NCBI RefSeq assembly: GCF_000621485.1
Contig: NZ_JHYF01000015.1
Span: forward strand, 62,001-126,000
Origin: Alkaliphilus transvaalensis ATCC 700919
Lineage (GTDB): Bacteria > Bacillota > Clostridia > Peptostreptococcales > Natronincolaceae
DNA length: 64,000 nt
Direction: 5' to 3'
Shown: positions 53,035-62,507 of the stretch, piece after piece
Layout of the letters: every line of letters begins with the position of its first letter
How positions within the stretch are numbered: position 1 is the first letter of the stretch
The notes under the pieces: generated by a model
Told to the model about the DNA's origin: nothing
Seen by the model: only the letters and a program-made list of their open reading frames with translations
Databases searched by the model: none
Program-made: the position numbers and the translations under genes

Positions 53035-54729
53035 ATGTTTAGAGGAACAGGAGCTTCACCAGGAATTGCAATAGGAAAGGCTTTTTTAATTGAAAAGGAA
53101 GAAATCAAGATAGAGCAAAGAAGTATTCAGGATATAGATTTTGAAATAAATCGTTTTAATACAGCCTTAGAAGAATCAAAAAAGCAAATTGAAATGATTA
53201 GACAGAAGGGTTCAATAGAGCAAAAGAAAATTTTAGAGGCCCATATTATGATCCTCGAAGACCCAGAATTAATTAAATCTGTGGAAGCTAAAATTAAAAC
53301 AGAAAAGATTAATGTAGAAGCAGTATTAAAAGAAGTTCTAGATATGTTTATTAATATTTTTGAAGGTATGGATGACGAATATATGCGGGAACGAGGGGCG
53401 GATATTAGGGATGTAGGGCAGCGGCTCATGTCTAATCTTTTAGGAAAAGAGCAGGTTTCCTTAGACTCTCTTGTTGAAAATGTAATTTTGGTTGCCCATG
53501 ATATTACGCCATCAGATACAGCCCAAATGAACCCCAATAGGGTTTTAGGTTTCTTGACTGATATTGGAGGAAGAACATCCCACAGTGCTATTATGGCTAG
53601 GACGATGGAGATTCCAGCTGTTGTTGGATTGGGAGATATTACAGACCAGGTTAAAACTGGAGATATGCTTGTTCTTGACGGAAGCCAAGGAAAGGTGTTT
53701 GTTAACCCAGATGAGGAAATCATTAAAGCCTATCTAGAAACTCAAAGAAAAGAGCAGGAAGAAAAAGAAGAATTAAGAGCATTAATAGACAGCGAAACCA
53801 TTACTAAAGATGGTAAAAAAGTAGAATTAGGTTGTAATATAGGAAATCCTAAAGATGCTAAAAAAGCAAGTGAGAAGGGTGCAGAGGGAATCGGTTTATA
53901 TAGAACAGAGTTTCTTTATATGGATAGAGACACCCTTCCTAATGAAGAAGAGCAATTTAATGCCTATAAGGAAGTTTTAGAGATTATGGGAACTTCGCCA
54001 GTAGTGATAAGAACCCTAGATATTGGGGGAGATAAAGAACTACCCTATCTAAAACTGCCTAAGGAAATGAATCCTTTCTTGGGTTATCGAGCCATTAGAA
54101 TCTGTTTAGATAAAAAAGATATTTTTAAGACCCAGTTACGGGCCCTATTAAGAGCAAGTATCTATGGAAACTTAAAAATTATGTATCCTATGATTTCTTC
54201 AGTAGAGGAAGTAAGGGAGGCTAATGATATATTAGAAGAAGTAAAAGCTCAACTTTCTCGAGAAGGAATCGAAATTTCTCCAAGTATTGAGATCGGAATC
54301 ATGATTGAAATACCATCTGCAGCTGTGATCTCAGACCTATTGGCGAAGGAAGTAGATTTTTTTAGTATAGGCACCAATGACTTAATTCAGTATACCACTG
54401 CAGTTGATCGAATGAATGAAAAAATCTCGTATTTATATAATCCCTTTAACCCTGCTGTATTGAGACTAATTAAGAGTGTCATAGATAATGGACACAGGGA
54501 AGGGATCTGGGTAGGTATGTGTGGTGAGGTTGCGGGAGACCCGAGGTTAATCCCAATATTAATAGGGATGGGGCTAGATGAATTTAGTATGAGTGCTGGG
54601 GCTTTATTAGCTGCACGAAAACAGATTAGAACATTATCCTACCAAGAAGGTCATGAATTAGCACAAGGGGTATTAAAATTAAGTACAGCTGTAGAAATTG
54701 AACAATATATAGAAAATTATTATCAATGA
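53035..54729 (+). CDS. ptsI: PTS Enzyme I (phosphoenolpyruvate-protein phosphotransferase)
   Basis: 564 residues from ATG 53035 after AGAGGTG; the longer frame at 52984 overlaps ptsH. Start FRGTGASPGIAIGKAF is typical. Active-site His183 in GGRTSHSAIMAR, PEP-binding domain with RTEFLYM, SIGTNDLIQYTTAVDR and catalytic Cys in GMCGEVAGD. It moves phosphate from PEP to HPr. Last gene of the operon, with a strong terminator 135 bases later. Confidence 0.97.
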   Translation: MFRGTGASPGIAIGKAFLIEKEEIKIEQRSIQDIDFEINRFNTALEESKKQIEMIRQKGSIEQKKILEAHIMILEDPELIKSVEAKIKTEKINVEAVLKEVLDMFINIFEGMDDEYMRERGADIRDVGQRLMSNLLGKEQVSLDSLVENVILVAHDITPSDTAQMNPNRVLGFLTDIGGRTSHSAIMARTMEIPAVVGLGDITDQVKTGDMLVLDGSQGKVFVNPDEEIIKAYLETQRKEQEEKEELRALIDSETITKDGKKVELGCNIGNPKDAKKASEKGAEGIGLYRTEFLYMDRDTLPNEEEQFNAYKEVLEIMGTSPVVIRTLDIGGDKELPYLKLPKEMNPFLGYRAIRICLDKKDIFKTQLRALLRASIYGNLKIMYPMISSVEEVREANDILEEVKAQLSREGIEISPSIEIGIMIEIPSAAVISDLLAKEVDFFSIGTNDLIQYTTAVDRMNEKISYLYNPFNPAVLRLIKSVIDNGHREGIWVGMCGEVAGDPRLIPILIGMGLDEFSMSAGALLAARKQIRTLSYQEGHELAQGVLKLSTAVEIEQYIENYYQ

Positions 54730-54863
54730 TAATGGAGTAATGGCATCATTAGTATTAGAATGAAGAAAATACATCATTAACTTGAAGATTATATTTCCAT
54801 AAAACCCAAATAAGTTATGGCTTATGTTATATGCATTTTTCTCAAATGATAAGGAAAAAAAAA

Positions 54864-54930
54864 GGACCTGTTATTTTAGTCTAAAATGAGCCTATGGCAA
54901 GGGCACTTTAGACTATAACAGGCCTTTTTT
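54864..54930 (+). terminator. Rho-independent terminator after ptsI
   Basis: CCTGTTATTTTAGTCTAAA-type left arm pairs with TTTAGACTATAACAGG, one bulge, then seven T. Element A copy 4 begins at the T-tract. The stretch 54730-54863 holds nothing else I can identify. Confidence 0.93.
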
Positions 54931-55098
54931 TATAACGAATAGGAAAGCTCTACTTTAATTATTATTAAAATAAGAGAACTTTACGTAATGAGTTTCAAGA
55001 TAAGCAGATAACCAATTTAATGGATTAAATTGTGTAAGTCGCTTAGTTTTTTCACCTAAATTCATCCTATAAATCTTATGAAGGATGAATTTGTTATG
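54930..55098 (+). repeat. Dispersed structured repeat, element A copy 4
   Basis: About 168 bp. An 88-base core (AAGAGAACTTTACGTAATG onward) is identical to copy 1. The terminal hairpin is AAATTCATCC/GGATGAATTT, perfect here; the changes against copies 1 and 2 preserve or improve pairing. It ends TTTGTTAT, the rough inverse of the ATAACGAA left end. It lies between the convergent ptsI and tyrS genes. Confidence 0.85.
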
Positions 55099-55117
55099 AA
55101 ATTTAGATATTGCAAGA

Positions 55118-56341
55118 TTACACTAACTTTACTTGATGGAAGCCCTTTTTACCTTTTTTGATCATTAAAGAACCGTCTGTGAAGCTCTCAGGTGTAATAA
55201 GATGACCTATATCATTGATCTTTACATCATCAATGGTAATGCCCCCTTGCTGCACTAGACGACGCCCTTCACCTCTAGATGCAACTAATTCTGTCTTTAC
55301 CAATAAACCTAAAATGTCCATGCCATCAAGGTCTGATACAGTCACTTCTGTAGTTGGAACAGATCCAGCTAATGGGCCTTTACTAAACAAAGATCTTGCT
55401 GCTTCTTGAGCTTTGGTTGCTTCCTCTTCTCCATGAACTAGCTTTGTTACTTCAAAAGCAAGTACTTCCTTTGCATGATTAATTTCAGCCCCTTCTAATG
55501 AACCTAATCTTCTTACTTCATCCATAGGAAGGAAAGTTAATAGAGCTAGGCACTTTTCAACATCCTTGTCGTCAACATTTCTCCAATATTGGTAGAACTC
55601 AAATGGAGAAGTCTTCTCTGGGTTTAACCATATTGCTCCAGACTCAGTTTTACCCATTTTTTTACCTTCACTTGTTGTAAGGAGGGTAAAGGTCATACCA
55701 TAGGCAGCTTCACCCTCAACACGGCGAATTAAATCTGCTCCTGCAATGATATTAGACCATTGGTCGTCTCCACCTAATTGAAGACGGCAACCGTGTCTTC
55801 TGTATAATTCAAGGAAATCATACCCTTGCATAATCATATAGTTAAATTCTAAGAAGGATAACCCTTTTTCCATACGGCTTTTAAAGCATTCTGCAGTTAA
55901 CATTCTGTTGACGGAAAAATGTCTTCCTACTTCCCTTATGAAGGGAATGTATTGTAGGTTTAATAACCAATCTGCATTATTCGCCATAATAGCGTTACCT
56001 TCTGAAAAATCAAGAAAACCCTTTGTTTGATCTAAAAAGCAGTTGGCGTTATGTTGGATAGTTTCTGGTGTAAGCATTTTTCTCATATCAGTTTTACCGC
56101 TTGGGTCTCCAATCATCGCTGTTCCGCCGCCAATTAAGAAAATTGGTCTATGTCCAGCCTTTTGTAAATGGGACATTGCAATAACTTGTAAAAAGTGTCC
56201 AACATGAAGGCTGTCGGCAGTAGGGTCAAAGCCAATATAGAAGGTAACTGATTCCTTACCAAATAACTCTCTAATTTCATCTTCGTGGGTTGCTTGTTGA
56301 ATAAAACCCCTTTCCTTTAATACATCAAAAACATTAGACAT
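55118..56341 (-). CDS. tyrS: Tyrosyl-tRNA synthetase
   Basis: 407 residues, class I aminoacyl-tRNA synthetase that charges tRNA-Tyr. HIGH-type motif HVGHFLQ (about 46-52), tyrosine-binding [27 protein letters not shown]-type loop [12 protein letters not shown], and the C-terminal S4 RNA-binding domain (about 340-405). The HxGH/KMGKT pairing belongs to the TyrZ-like subtype common in Clostridia. Expression is controlled by a T-box immediately upstream on the same (minus) strand. Start ATG at 56341 behind AAAGGAGG. Confidence 0.97.
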   Translation of the reverse strand: MSNVFDVLKERGFIQQATHEDEIRELFGKESVTFYIGFDPTADSLHVGHFLQVIAMSHLQKAGHRPIFLIGGGTAMIGDPSGKTDMRKMLTPETIQHNANCFLDQTKGFLDFSEGNAIMANNADWLLNLQYIPFIREVGRHFSVNRMLTAECFKSRMEKGLSFLEFNYMIMQGYDFLELYRRHGCRLQLGGDDQWSNIIAGADLIRRVEGEAAYGMTFTLLTTSEGKKMGKTESGAIWLNPEKTSPFEFYQYWRNVDDKDVEKCLALLTFLPMDEVRRLGSLEGAEINHAKEVLAFEVTKLVHGEEEATKAQEAARSLFSKGPLAGSVPTTEVTVSDLDGMDILGLLVKTELVASRGEGRRLVQQGGITIDDVKINDIGHLITPESFTDGSLMIKKGKKGFHQVKLV

Positions 56342-56404
56342 ATTAAATACCTCCTTTAGTTTAATAAAACATAATTTGATAAAAAAATTATAATAAAAAA
56401 ATTA

Positions 56405-56645
56405 TAATAAAAAAATAAAGGGCCTACTCGTCTTTGATAAAGGACGAGGAGACCCGTGGTACCACCTTAATTTACATTTTGAAAATGCCTTAGACCATGA
56501 TAACGGATGGGGACCGTCGAAGCTTTTAACTTCGAAACTCCAAAGGGTAATTCATCTTACCTTGTGCTATAGGTTTTTCACCAGCCAACCTATTCTCTAC
56601 TTTTGTAACCAAGGGGACTACTAATCTTCTTCATTGTTTTTCCAT
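56405..56645 (-). ncRNA. T-box riboswitch controlling tyrS
   Basis: Read on the minus strand. The T-box bulge sequence AAGGTGGTACCACGGG sits near 56452-56468, followed by the terminator GGGTCTCCTCGTCC/GACGAGTAGGCCC and a T-run (56405-56450). Upstream stem I elements run to about 56640. A UAC tyrosine codon in GAATTACCC (complement of 56547-56549) is the likely specifier. Uncharged tRNA-Tyr would open the terminator and allow tyrS expression. The 5' boundary is approximate. Confidence 0.93.
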
Positions 56646-56867
56646 AAGTATTTTACATATCTTAACACAGAAATAAAATCCATTCAATAGTTTAAAGTAA
56701 ATTTTTTTCGAAATATTGTTAAATTAATGACCTTAAAACAAGTGTCTCCTAGAATGAAAAAAATATAACAATAAATTAGAAAATTTTACTTATGTAAACT
56801 TACGGCTAGATTAGGTATAATGACTATATGACTAGTTCGGGAAGTAAAAACAGAGAGGGTTTGAGTT

Positions 56868-57977
56868 ATGAAAAAATTTGAATTATTTGTACGTAAGAAT
56901 AAATTCCTATCGATAGGTATTATATTGACGATAAGTCTTTTAGCTACATATTTTACTTTTATCCAGAGGACAGACATAAAGTTTTTTATAGGTGAAGTGA
57001 ATGCATCTCCTCTAGATAAAAATCCTAGTGATTTTGAAGATGATTTGCTTTCAGAAGAAGATACTTTAGAGGATTCTGAATCAACAATTACTGAAGGCGC
57101 TGAAGAATCATTAATTGAAGATGAAGGAATTGTTGATGAAGAGGAAGGTTTAGAAGAAGAGGTAAAAAAAGAGATAATACAAGAAGAAAATAAGACAGAA
57201 ACTGAACCTATTAAGCAGGAGGAAGGCAAAAAAGAACTTGAATATAGTTTGAGGGATCCACTAACGCCAAGTAACCCAGAGGATGATGGAGAATCGAATG
57301 AGCCAGAATCTGTTGGTGAAATCAACGAAGGTATATTAAAGCGAGATTTAAATTCTTATGTTTTAGATGTTATCAAGACCTATCCCGTAGGAAAATTACC
57401 ATATCTTTTAAATAATGATTATGCTAACTACAATGGTGTTACTGTTAATCTAAACTATCAAGACCGTCTACTACTTAAGGCTCACCCTAGTGGTAATCGT
57501 GCCAGCCATTGTTCGGGAATCACCTTCGAAGTATTTTTTAAAGCAATGCAACAAAGGAATAGGGAAGCAGGTCTATCTATTGATGATTTCAACGGTATGA
57601 GCTATGAAGAACTTTTTGATTTTGTCTTAATTTGGTATGTGGCAAATAGTCACAAACCAACCAACAATATTGCCGTTGCTATGGAGAAATATGGAATAGG
57701 CACACGTGTTACAAACTTTGAAAATGCAAAGGCAGGAGATTTTCTTGACTTTAGTAGAGAAAACAATACAGGTCATACGGTTGTTTTCTTAAACTGGATT
57801 CGAGATAATGGGAAAATTGTAGGGTTAAGATATTGGTCTAGCCAAAGTTCTACTAATGGCATCAATTATCGGGAAGAATATTTTAATGTAAGGCGAAGTG
57901 ATGGAACAAAATATGGAAATATTATTATTGATGAAGTATATATAGGTAGAGTAGGTTCTATTAATAACTATCGTTAA
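56868..57977 (+). CDS. Membrane-anchored protein with acidic linker and cysteine-peptidase-like C-terminal domain
   Basis: 369 residues, family not recognised. The N-terminal membrane segment (about 14-33) is followed by a very acidic, low-complexity linker (about 47-150, mainly Glu/Asp). The folded C-terminal domain is at about 155-369. In it, GNRASHCSGITFEVF (Cys215) and NTGHTVVFLNWI (His303), then RYWSSQSSTNGI, follow the Cys-helix / His-strand order of NlpC/P60 and CHAP papain-like peptidases. The active-site reading is inference. The orientation implies that the domain lies outside the cell, perhaps acting on peptidoglycan. Start ATG 56868 after GAGAGGG. Confidence 0.65.
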   Translation: MKKFELFVRKNKFLSIGIILTISLLATYFTFIQRTDIKFFIGEVNASPLDKNPSDFEDDLLSEEDTLEDSESTITEGAEESLIEDEGIVDEEEGLEEEVKKEIIQEENKTETEPIKQEEGKKELEYSLRDPLTPSNPEDDGESNEPESVGEINEGILKRDLNSYVLDVIKTYPVGKLPYLLNNDYANYNGVTVNLNYQDRLLLKAHPSGNRASHCSGITFEVFFKAMQQRNREAGLSIDDFNGMSYEELFDFVLIWYVANSHKPTNNIAVAMEKYGIGTRVTNFENAKAGDFLDFSRENNTGHTVVFLNWIRDNGKIVGLRYWSSQSSTNGINYREEYFNVRRSDGTKYGNIIIDEVYIGRVGSINNYR

Positions 57978-58010
57978 TAAATAAGGAAAACATAACAACG
58001 AAGAAAACAA

Positions 58011-58040
58011 AACTTAACTAACCTAAACTTAACTAACCTA
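58011..58040 (+). repeat. 15-bp tandem duplication
   Basis: AACTTAACTAACCTA occurs twice in a row (58011-58025 and 58026-58040), followed by a partial third unit AACTAAAC. Non-coding. Confidence 0.8.
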
Positions 58041-58054
58041 AACTAAACATTGAA

Positions 58055-58084
58055 GGAGATTAGCATTTTGAGCTAATCTCTTTT
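58055..58084. terminator. Bidirectional terminator between convergent genes
   Basis: GAGATTAGC, loop ATTTTGA, GCTAATCTC, followed by TTTT on the plus strand and an A/T-rich tail on the minus. Confidence 0.75.
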
Positions 58085-58087
58085 AGT

Positions 58088-58414
58088 TTAGTCTTGTAGG
58101 ATCTCTTCTGCACCTGACTGTTCCATCATTTCTCTAACACGATTGGTATTATGTTTAGAAGTTTCAACAGCTACAATAACCCCTGTATCACCTTGAAGTC
58201 CTTTAATTCCACTGGAAAAGGACTGATATTCCCTTAAACTATCTCTTTCTGTTTTAATAAAAGCAATACTTTCAAAAGCTTCACCATAGTTTTTCCATCC
58301 TTCATCTGCAAGATTACTAACAATCATATCCTTTCGATCAAATCCAGTATTTCTTAAACTATCAATTAGAGCACTGGCATCTCTTTCATCAGAAAATCTA
58401 GCAACTAGCCTCAA
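58088..58414 (-). CDS. Small uncharacterised protein (general-stress-protein-like N-terminal fold)
   Basis: 108 residues. It starts at a TTG directly behind GGAGGTGATTTA on the minus strand (MRLVARFSDERDASALIDSL). The pattern of a short strand, a helix ending GFDRKDMIVSNL and a later GVIVAVET strand resembles the ferredoxin-like N-terminal part of YflT/GsiB-neighbour general stress proteins. The glycine-rich membrane hairpin those proteins often have is absent. Function unknown. It lies convergent to the peptidase-like gene and divergent from the ter cluster, so an envelope or stress link is only a guess. Confidence 0.6.
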   Translation of the reverse strand: MRLVARFSDERDASALIDSLRNTGFDRKDMIVSNLADEGWKNYGEAFESIAFIKTERDSLREYQSFSSGIKGLQGDTGVIVAVETSKHNTNRVREMMEQSGAEEILQD

Positions 58415-58905
58415 TTAAATCACCTCCAAACTTAGTATTACCCTACATTGGATTGTTTATTTATGAGATAGGAATCCAGTATTCATTTAAGTAATTACCT
58501 AATTCCATAACTTAGAATGGATACTTCTTTCATGTAAAGTCTAAAAAAAACAAAAGAAATAGAAAAATTGGATAAAAATACAAAAAAATAACATTTATTT
58601 GGTATAATAGTATTAATTATGTAGTATTGGGGTACTAATAGAATGTTATGTAAAAAATGTTATGGTAGCTTAAACCCCCTGTAAAGCATCTTAGTATGAT
58701 ATAATAAGAATTAGTTAGCCATAAATAGGTAAATTACAGCCATTATTTGAATAATTCAAATTACATGAAGGGGATTTAAAACCTTTGTGGAATATAAGTA
58801 TGTTAAGGAAAAAAGTTTTTTGTAGAATTCATAGACATTCTGTACTTTTAATCGTATATATGACTAGTAGTATTTTAGGATGTTTGAAGGAGGAACCAAA
58901 ATACT
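58415..58905. other. 491-base gap before the ter cluster
   Basis: AT-rich, no open frame of note. TATAAT hexamers at 58603-58608 and 58700-58705 could be -10 elements, but neither has a convincing -35. No clear ECF-sigma promoter and no repeat element was seen. Confidence 0.5.
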
Positions 58906-60534
58906 ATGGGGGATGTAAGCTTTCATAAACTTGCCATCAATACAATAAATTGCAAAGCAAAGAATATTTTTGAAGATATTCTAGTGTTACCAAAGGATCG
59001 TCGAGGTTTTGCCTATAATAATCAGTTTATGGTTATGCCCACTTATTTTTATAGAATTATTGGATTGGAGGAAGAAGCAACCTACGAGGATCATTTGATT
59101 CAACTCCACGAAAAATTTAAAGAACTTGGTCCGCTTTATCTTAAAATTGATAAAAGTCTAGATCGTTTTATTCCAAATGATTTTATTCAAAGAGTCAACC
59201 AACTATGGAATCAGGTTGCTAAGATAAACCAACCTACTGCAGAAGCAATTATAGAGCTAACTTTAAAGCCAGGAATTTTGACTGCTATTGATCCAATTAA
59301 AAATAAGCTAATAAAAGACAAGCTTAAAATTCTTTTAAACATCTTTATGATGAACCAAAAGAACCTAAATATCGTTAAGAACTATTATATAAAGTTATTG
59401 TATTGGATTGAGAAATATGCAATACCCCTATTAAAGGGATACAAGTATGGGGAAATGAATCCAAAGATAATATTCTATGGAGAAATTCAACGGGATGAAA
59501 TTTTCTTTTTAATCCTTCTATCTCTAATGAGTTTTGACGTGTTGTATTTCAATACCCAAGATGGGGAACGCTTTGGCGATGTCCCTAAAATAGAGGTATA
59601 TTCAAACCTAATAGAATATTCTCAACGTAGCCCCCTTAAACCCTTTCCAGTTTCCACAGGGATTAAGCGGCAAGAGACAGTAGCCTATAGGGCTTCTGTG
59701 GAGATAGATCAGGTTCTTCACACAGAAGATAGTGGTGTTTATCGGCCATGGCAGTTCGAGAACTATGAGGTAATTGCAAATACCTTAAAGACCACCTACG
59801 ACGAATTATTTATTCTTTGGAGAGAAGATGCAAGGTTTAGGGAAGGATTTAAGGCAGAGGGGAATAAAATCTATATCCCTAATATATTTGCCAAGGTAAG
59901 TGGGACATTAACAGACCTAAATCTCTATTGGAGCCACTTTAATTCTTTGCTAGAAAAAAGAGAATCAGCTATTTTTATAGATAAAATACCCTTTACTGCA
60001 ACAAGAAACTACTTAACCAATAGAAGTGTTTTTAATACTGATGGAAGTCTGAATATAGAGAAGGTTAAGCAGTTACCTGAATATAAATTTCATTACTTAA
60101 AAACGCCAGTACAGAAGTTGATTCTAGATAAAATGAATCACTTAGTGACAAGTGAAAATTTATTTATGGAACATCTAAGTCCAGAGTTTAAAACAAAGAT
60201 TTTGTATACAATCTTAGCCTTGGATAAGTCCTACTTAGATCTAATTCAGAAATTTGATTATCCCTATGGCATCCCTAAAGTCATCGTTTTTGACAGAGAT
60301 GAAAATACTTTTACAAAGGAAGATGTTATAATTCTAACATTTTTACACTTTGTTGGGTTTGACATTGGAATTTTTACACCAACTGGCTACAACAATATAG
60401 AAAATGGCATCCATCAATCCTATTATGATGTGCATAAATTAGAAGCATTGAATTTTGATCTGCATCCACCCGGTGCTGAACAACAAGATAAAAAGGGATT
60501 CTTTCAAAAGGGCTTCAAATGGTTTTTTCAATAA
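58906..60534 (+). CDS. yceG: YceG-like protein of the ter stress cluster
   Basis: 542 residues, soluble. It matches the pattern of Bacillus YceG (family sometimes described as a component of a biosynthetic module): LAINTINCKAKNIFEDILVLPKDRR at the start, the two similar blocks KIIFYGEIQRDEIFFLILLSLMSFDVLYF and KVIVFDRDENTFTKEDVIILTFLHFVGFDI, each giving a strand, helix and FDV/FDI turn. The duplication within one chain suggests two Rossmann-like halves. Reaction unknown. In Bacillus it lies with yceH and terD-type genes, as here. Start ATG 58906 after AGGAGG. Confidence 0.85.
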   Translation: MGDVSFHKLAINTINCKAKNIFEDILVLPKDRRGFAYNNQFMVMPTYFYRIIGLEEEATYEDHLIQLHEKFKELGPLYLKIDKSLDRFIPNDFIQRVNQLWNQVAKINQPTAEAIIELTLKPGILTAIDPIKNKLIKDKLKILLNIFMMNQKNLNIVKNYYIKLLYWIEKYAIPLLKGYKYGEMNPKIIFYGEIQRDEIFFLILLSLMSFDVLYFNTQDGERFGDVPKIEVYSNLIEYSQRSPLKPFPVSTGIKRQETVAYRASVEIDQVLHTEDSGVYRPWQFENYEVIANTLKTTYDELFILWREDARFREGFKAEGNKIYIPNIFAKVSGTLTDLNLYWSHFNSLLEKRESAIFIDKIPFTATRNYLTNRSVFNTDGSLNIEKVKQLPEYKFHYLKTPVQKLILDKMNHLVTSENLFMEHLSPEFKTKILYTILALDKSYLDLIQKFDYPYGIPKVIVFDRDENTFTKEDVIILTFLHFVGFDIGIFTPTGYNNIENGIHQSYYDVHKLEALNFDLHPPGAEQQDKKGFFQKGFKWFFQ

Positions 60535-60740
60535 CAATGATTAATTTAAATAAGAATTACATCACTCATTTAAATTGACGAAATTTCATGGATAACTAAA
60601 TTTATATCTAATCAATAGCAATATGCTTATTTACAATTGCCTCATATAACAGGGTTAAGACATGAAACTTCAATAAATATGATAATGAAGGCTTGTAATT
60701 CTCAAAATATAAGATGTATTTATTAAAGGAGGGGCTCAAT

Positions 60741-61817
60741 ATGAATGAAATGTTAGATGTACAGGAAGTAGATCTTGATAAAAAAGTAAACGAAGTAGCA
60801 TTAAAAGCTAAATCGTCACCAGAATTACAAAAAATTGCTTCACAATTAGACATAAGAAATGCCCAATCTATCATGTCCTTTGGACAGGATACAGCTGTTG
60901 AAATTTCTAAATTTAGTGATAGGATTTTATCCTCCATTAGTAATTCTTCAGTAGAAGATAGTGGTAAGATGCTACAACAATTAACTTCCATCATGTCAAA
61001 GTTTGATTCTAAAGATTTTGTTGAAAAGAAACAAGGAGTTCTAGAAAGACTTTTTAATAAAGTTAAAGATGATATCAATAAGCTTTTAGCGAAATATCAA
61101 ACGATGGATAAAGAAATTTCAAAAATTTATGTTGAAATAAAACAATATGAAAATGAGATTAAACAAACAAATGCAACGCTAGAAGAAATGTTTGAAAAAA
61201 ATCTACAATACTATGAAAACCTAGAGAAATATATTCAAGCTGGTTACATGATAATTAATAATGTGCAAAACAACATGATTCCCCAGTTAGAGCAAAAAGC
61301 AGCTACATCAGGAGAACAAATAGATCAAATTAACCTTCAAAACGCTCAGCAGGCACTAGAAATGATAGACCAAAGGGTACAAGATCTAGAAATGGCTAAA
61401 ATGGTTTCATTACAAACTGCTCCACAAATTAAGTTAATCCAAAGAGGTAACTATAACTTACTAAGAAAAATTGGAAGCGCCTTTGTCATCACCTTACCAG
61501 TATTTAAATCTGGACTAATTCAAGCCATTGCCATTAAACGACAAAAGATTCAGGCGGATGCCATGAAGGCTTTAGATGAAAAAACCAATGAAATGCTACT
61601 AAGAAATGCTCAAAGTATAGCAAACCAGTCGGTGGATATTGCAAGACTAACCTCTGGTTCTAGTATTAAAGTTGAAACGTTAGAGCAAACCTTTGAAACA
61701 ATTATGAGGGGAATTGACGAAACGAAGCAAATTGAAGAAGAAAATAAACATAACCGTGAAGAAGGTAGAAAGCGTTTATTAGAGCTTCAAGGTCAAATGG
61801 AGAAAAAAAATTTTTAG
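60741..61817 (+). CDS. Toxic anion resistance protein (TelA/YceH family)
   Basis: 358 residues from ATG 60741 after AAAGGAGGGG; the frame open from 60714 has no ribosome site. All-helical TelA architecture: an N-terminal lead with SIMSFGQDTAVEISKFSDRIL, a central coiled coil (about 105-220) and the conserved MVSLQTAPQIKLIQRGNYNLLRKIGSAFVITLPVFK stretch (about 220-255). Family members confer resistance to tellurite and to some phages or pore-forming agents in ter systems; mechanism unknown. Cytosolic or peripheral membrane. Third-order neighbour of YceG as in Bacillus yceGH. Confidence 0.92.
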   Translation: MNEMLDVQEVDLDKKVNEVALKAKSSPELQKIASQLDIRNAQSIMSFGQDTAVEISKFSDRILSSISNSSVEDSGKMLQQLTSIMSKFDSKDFVEKKQGVLERLFNKVKDDINKLLAKYQTMDKEISKIYVEIKQYENEIKQTNATLEEMFEKNLQYYENLEKYIQAGYMIINNVQNNMIPQLEQKAATSGEQIDQINLQNAQQALEMIDQRVQDLEMAKMVSLQTAPQIKLIQRGNYNLLRKIGSAFVITLPVFKSGLIQAIAIKRQKIQADAMKALDEKTNEMLLRNAQSIANQSVDIARLTSGSSIKVETLEQTFETIMRGIDETKQIEEENKHNREEGRKRLLELQGQMEKKNF

Positions 61818-61891
61818 ATGAAGTCTCAACTCACCGTTAAAATAATGTTTTAATTACGAATCTAAATAAAGATAGAAGGGAAGCGGTCTGT

Positions 61892-62473
61892 ATGGCAATT
61901 AGTTTAAGTAAAGGTCAAAAAGTAGATTTAACTAAGGGCAACCCGGGTTTAACTAAAATTATGGTAGGTCTAGGTTGGGATGTAAATAGATATGACGGAA
62001 CAGCACAATTTGATTTAGACGCAGCAGCTTTTTTATTAGGAGAAACAGGTACTGTTGGTAGTGATGCAGATTTTATTTTTTATAATAATTTAAGTCATTC
62101 ATCGGGTTCTGTTCTTCATATGGGGGACAACTTAACAGGTGAAGGTGATGGAGATGACGAGCAAATTAAGGTGGATTTAGGCTTAGTGCCTCAAAACATT
62201 AATCGTATCGCCTTTACAGTAACGATTCATGATGCAGTTCAAAGGCTACAAAATTTTGGACAAGTTTCAAATGCTTATATAAGAGTATTTAATGAAGTTA
62301 CAGGAGAAGAATTAATTCGTTATGACTTAGGAGAAGATTTTAGTATTGAGACAGCCCTAGTGGTAGGAGAATTATATCGTCACGGAGCAGAATGGAAATT
62401 TAATGCTATTGGTAGTGGTTTCCAAGGTGGGTTAGGTTCCCTTTGCCAGAATTTCGGTGTAAACTTAGCTTAA
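61892..62473 (+). CDS. terD: TerD-family calcium-binding stress protein
   Basis: 193 residues. A single TerD domain: [20 protein letters not shown] at the start, [21 protein letters not shown], the calcium site [17 protein letters not shown] (about 78-94) and the late [16 protein letters not shown]. Family members bind Ca2+ and are induced by tellurite, acid or envelope stress. The first of three TerD paralogues in tandem (next at 63243 and 63912, partial). Start ATG 61892 after AGAAGGGAAG. Confidence 0.95.
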   Translation: MAISLSKGQKVDLTKGNPGLTKIMVGLGWDVNRYDGTAQFDLDAAAFLLGETGTVGSDADFIFYNNLSHSSGSVLHMGDNLTGEGDGDDEQIKVDLGLVPQNINRIAFTVTIHDAVQRLQNFGQVSNAYIRVFNEVTGEELIRYDLGEDFSIETALVVGELYRHGAEWKFNAIGSGFQGGLGSLCQNFGVNLA

Positions 62474-62507
62474 GCGGTGAATTGGTCTCTTAAAAGGGGG
62501 ATTTAAA

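Noticed and set aside
54930-55098. Element A as a terminator or attenuator for tyrS or ptsI
   Set aside because: ptsI already has a strong terminator before it, the final hairpin lacks a T-run on either strand, and other copies sit by unrelated genes.
58603-58705. Promoters of the ter cluster at the two TATAAT hexamers
   Set aside because: Neither has a recognisable -35 at 16-18 bp, and an alternative sigma promoter could not be located.
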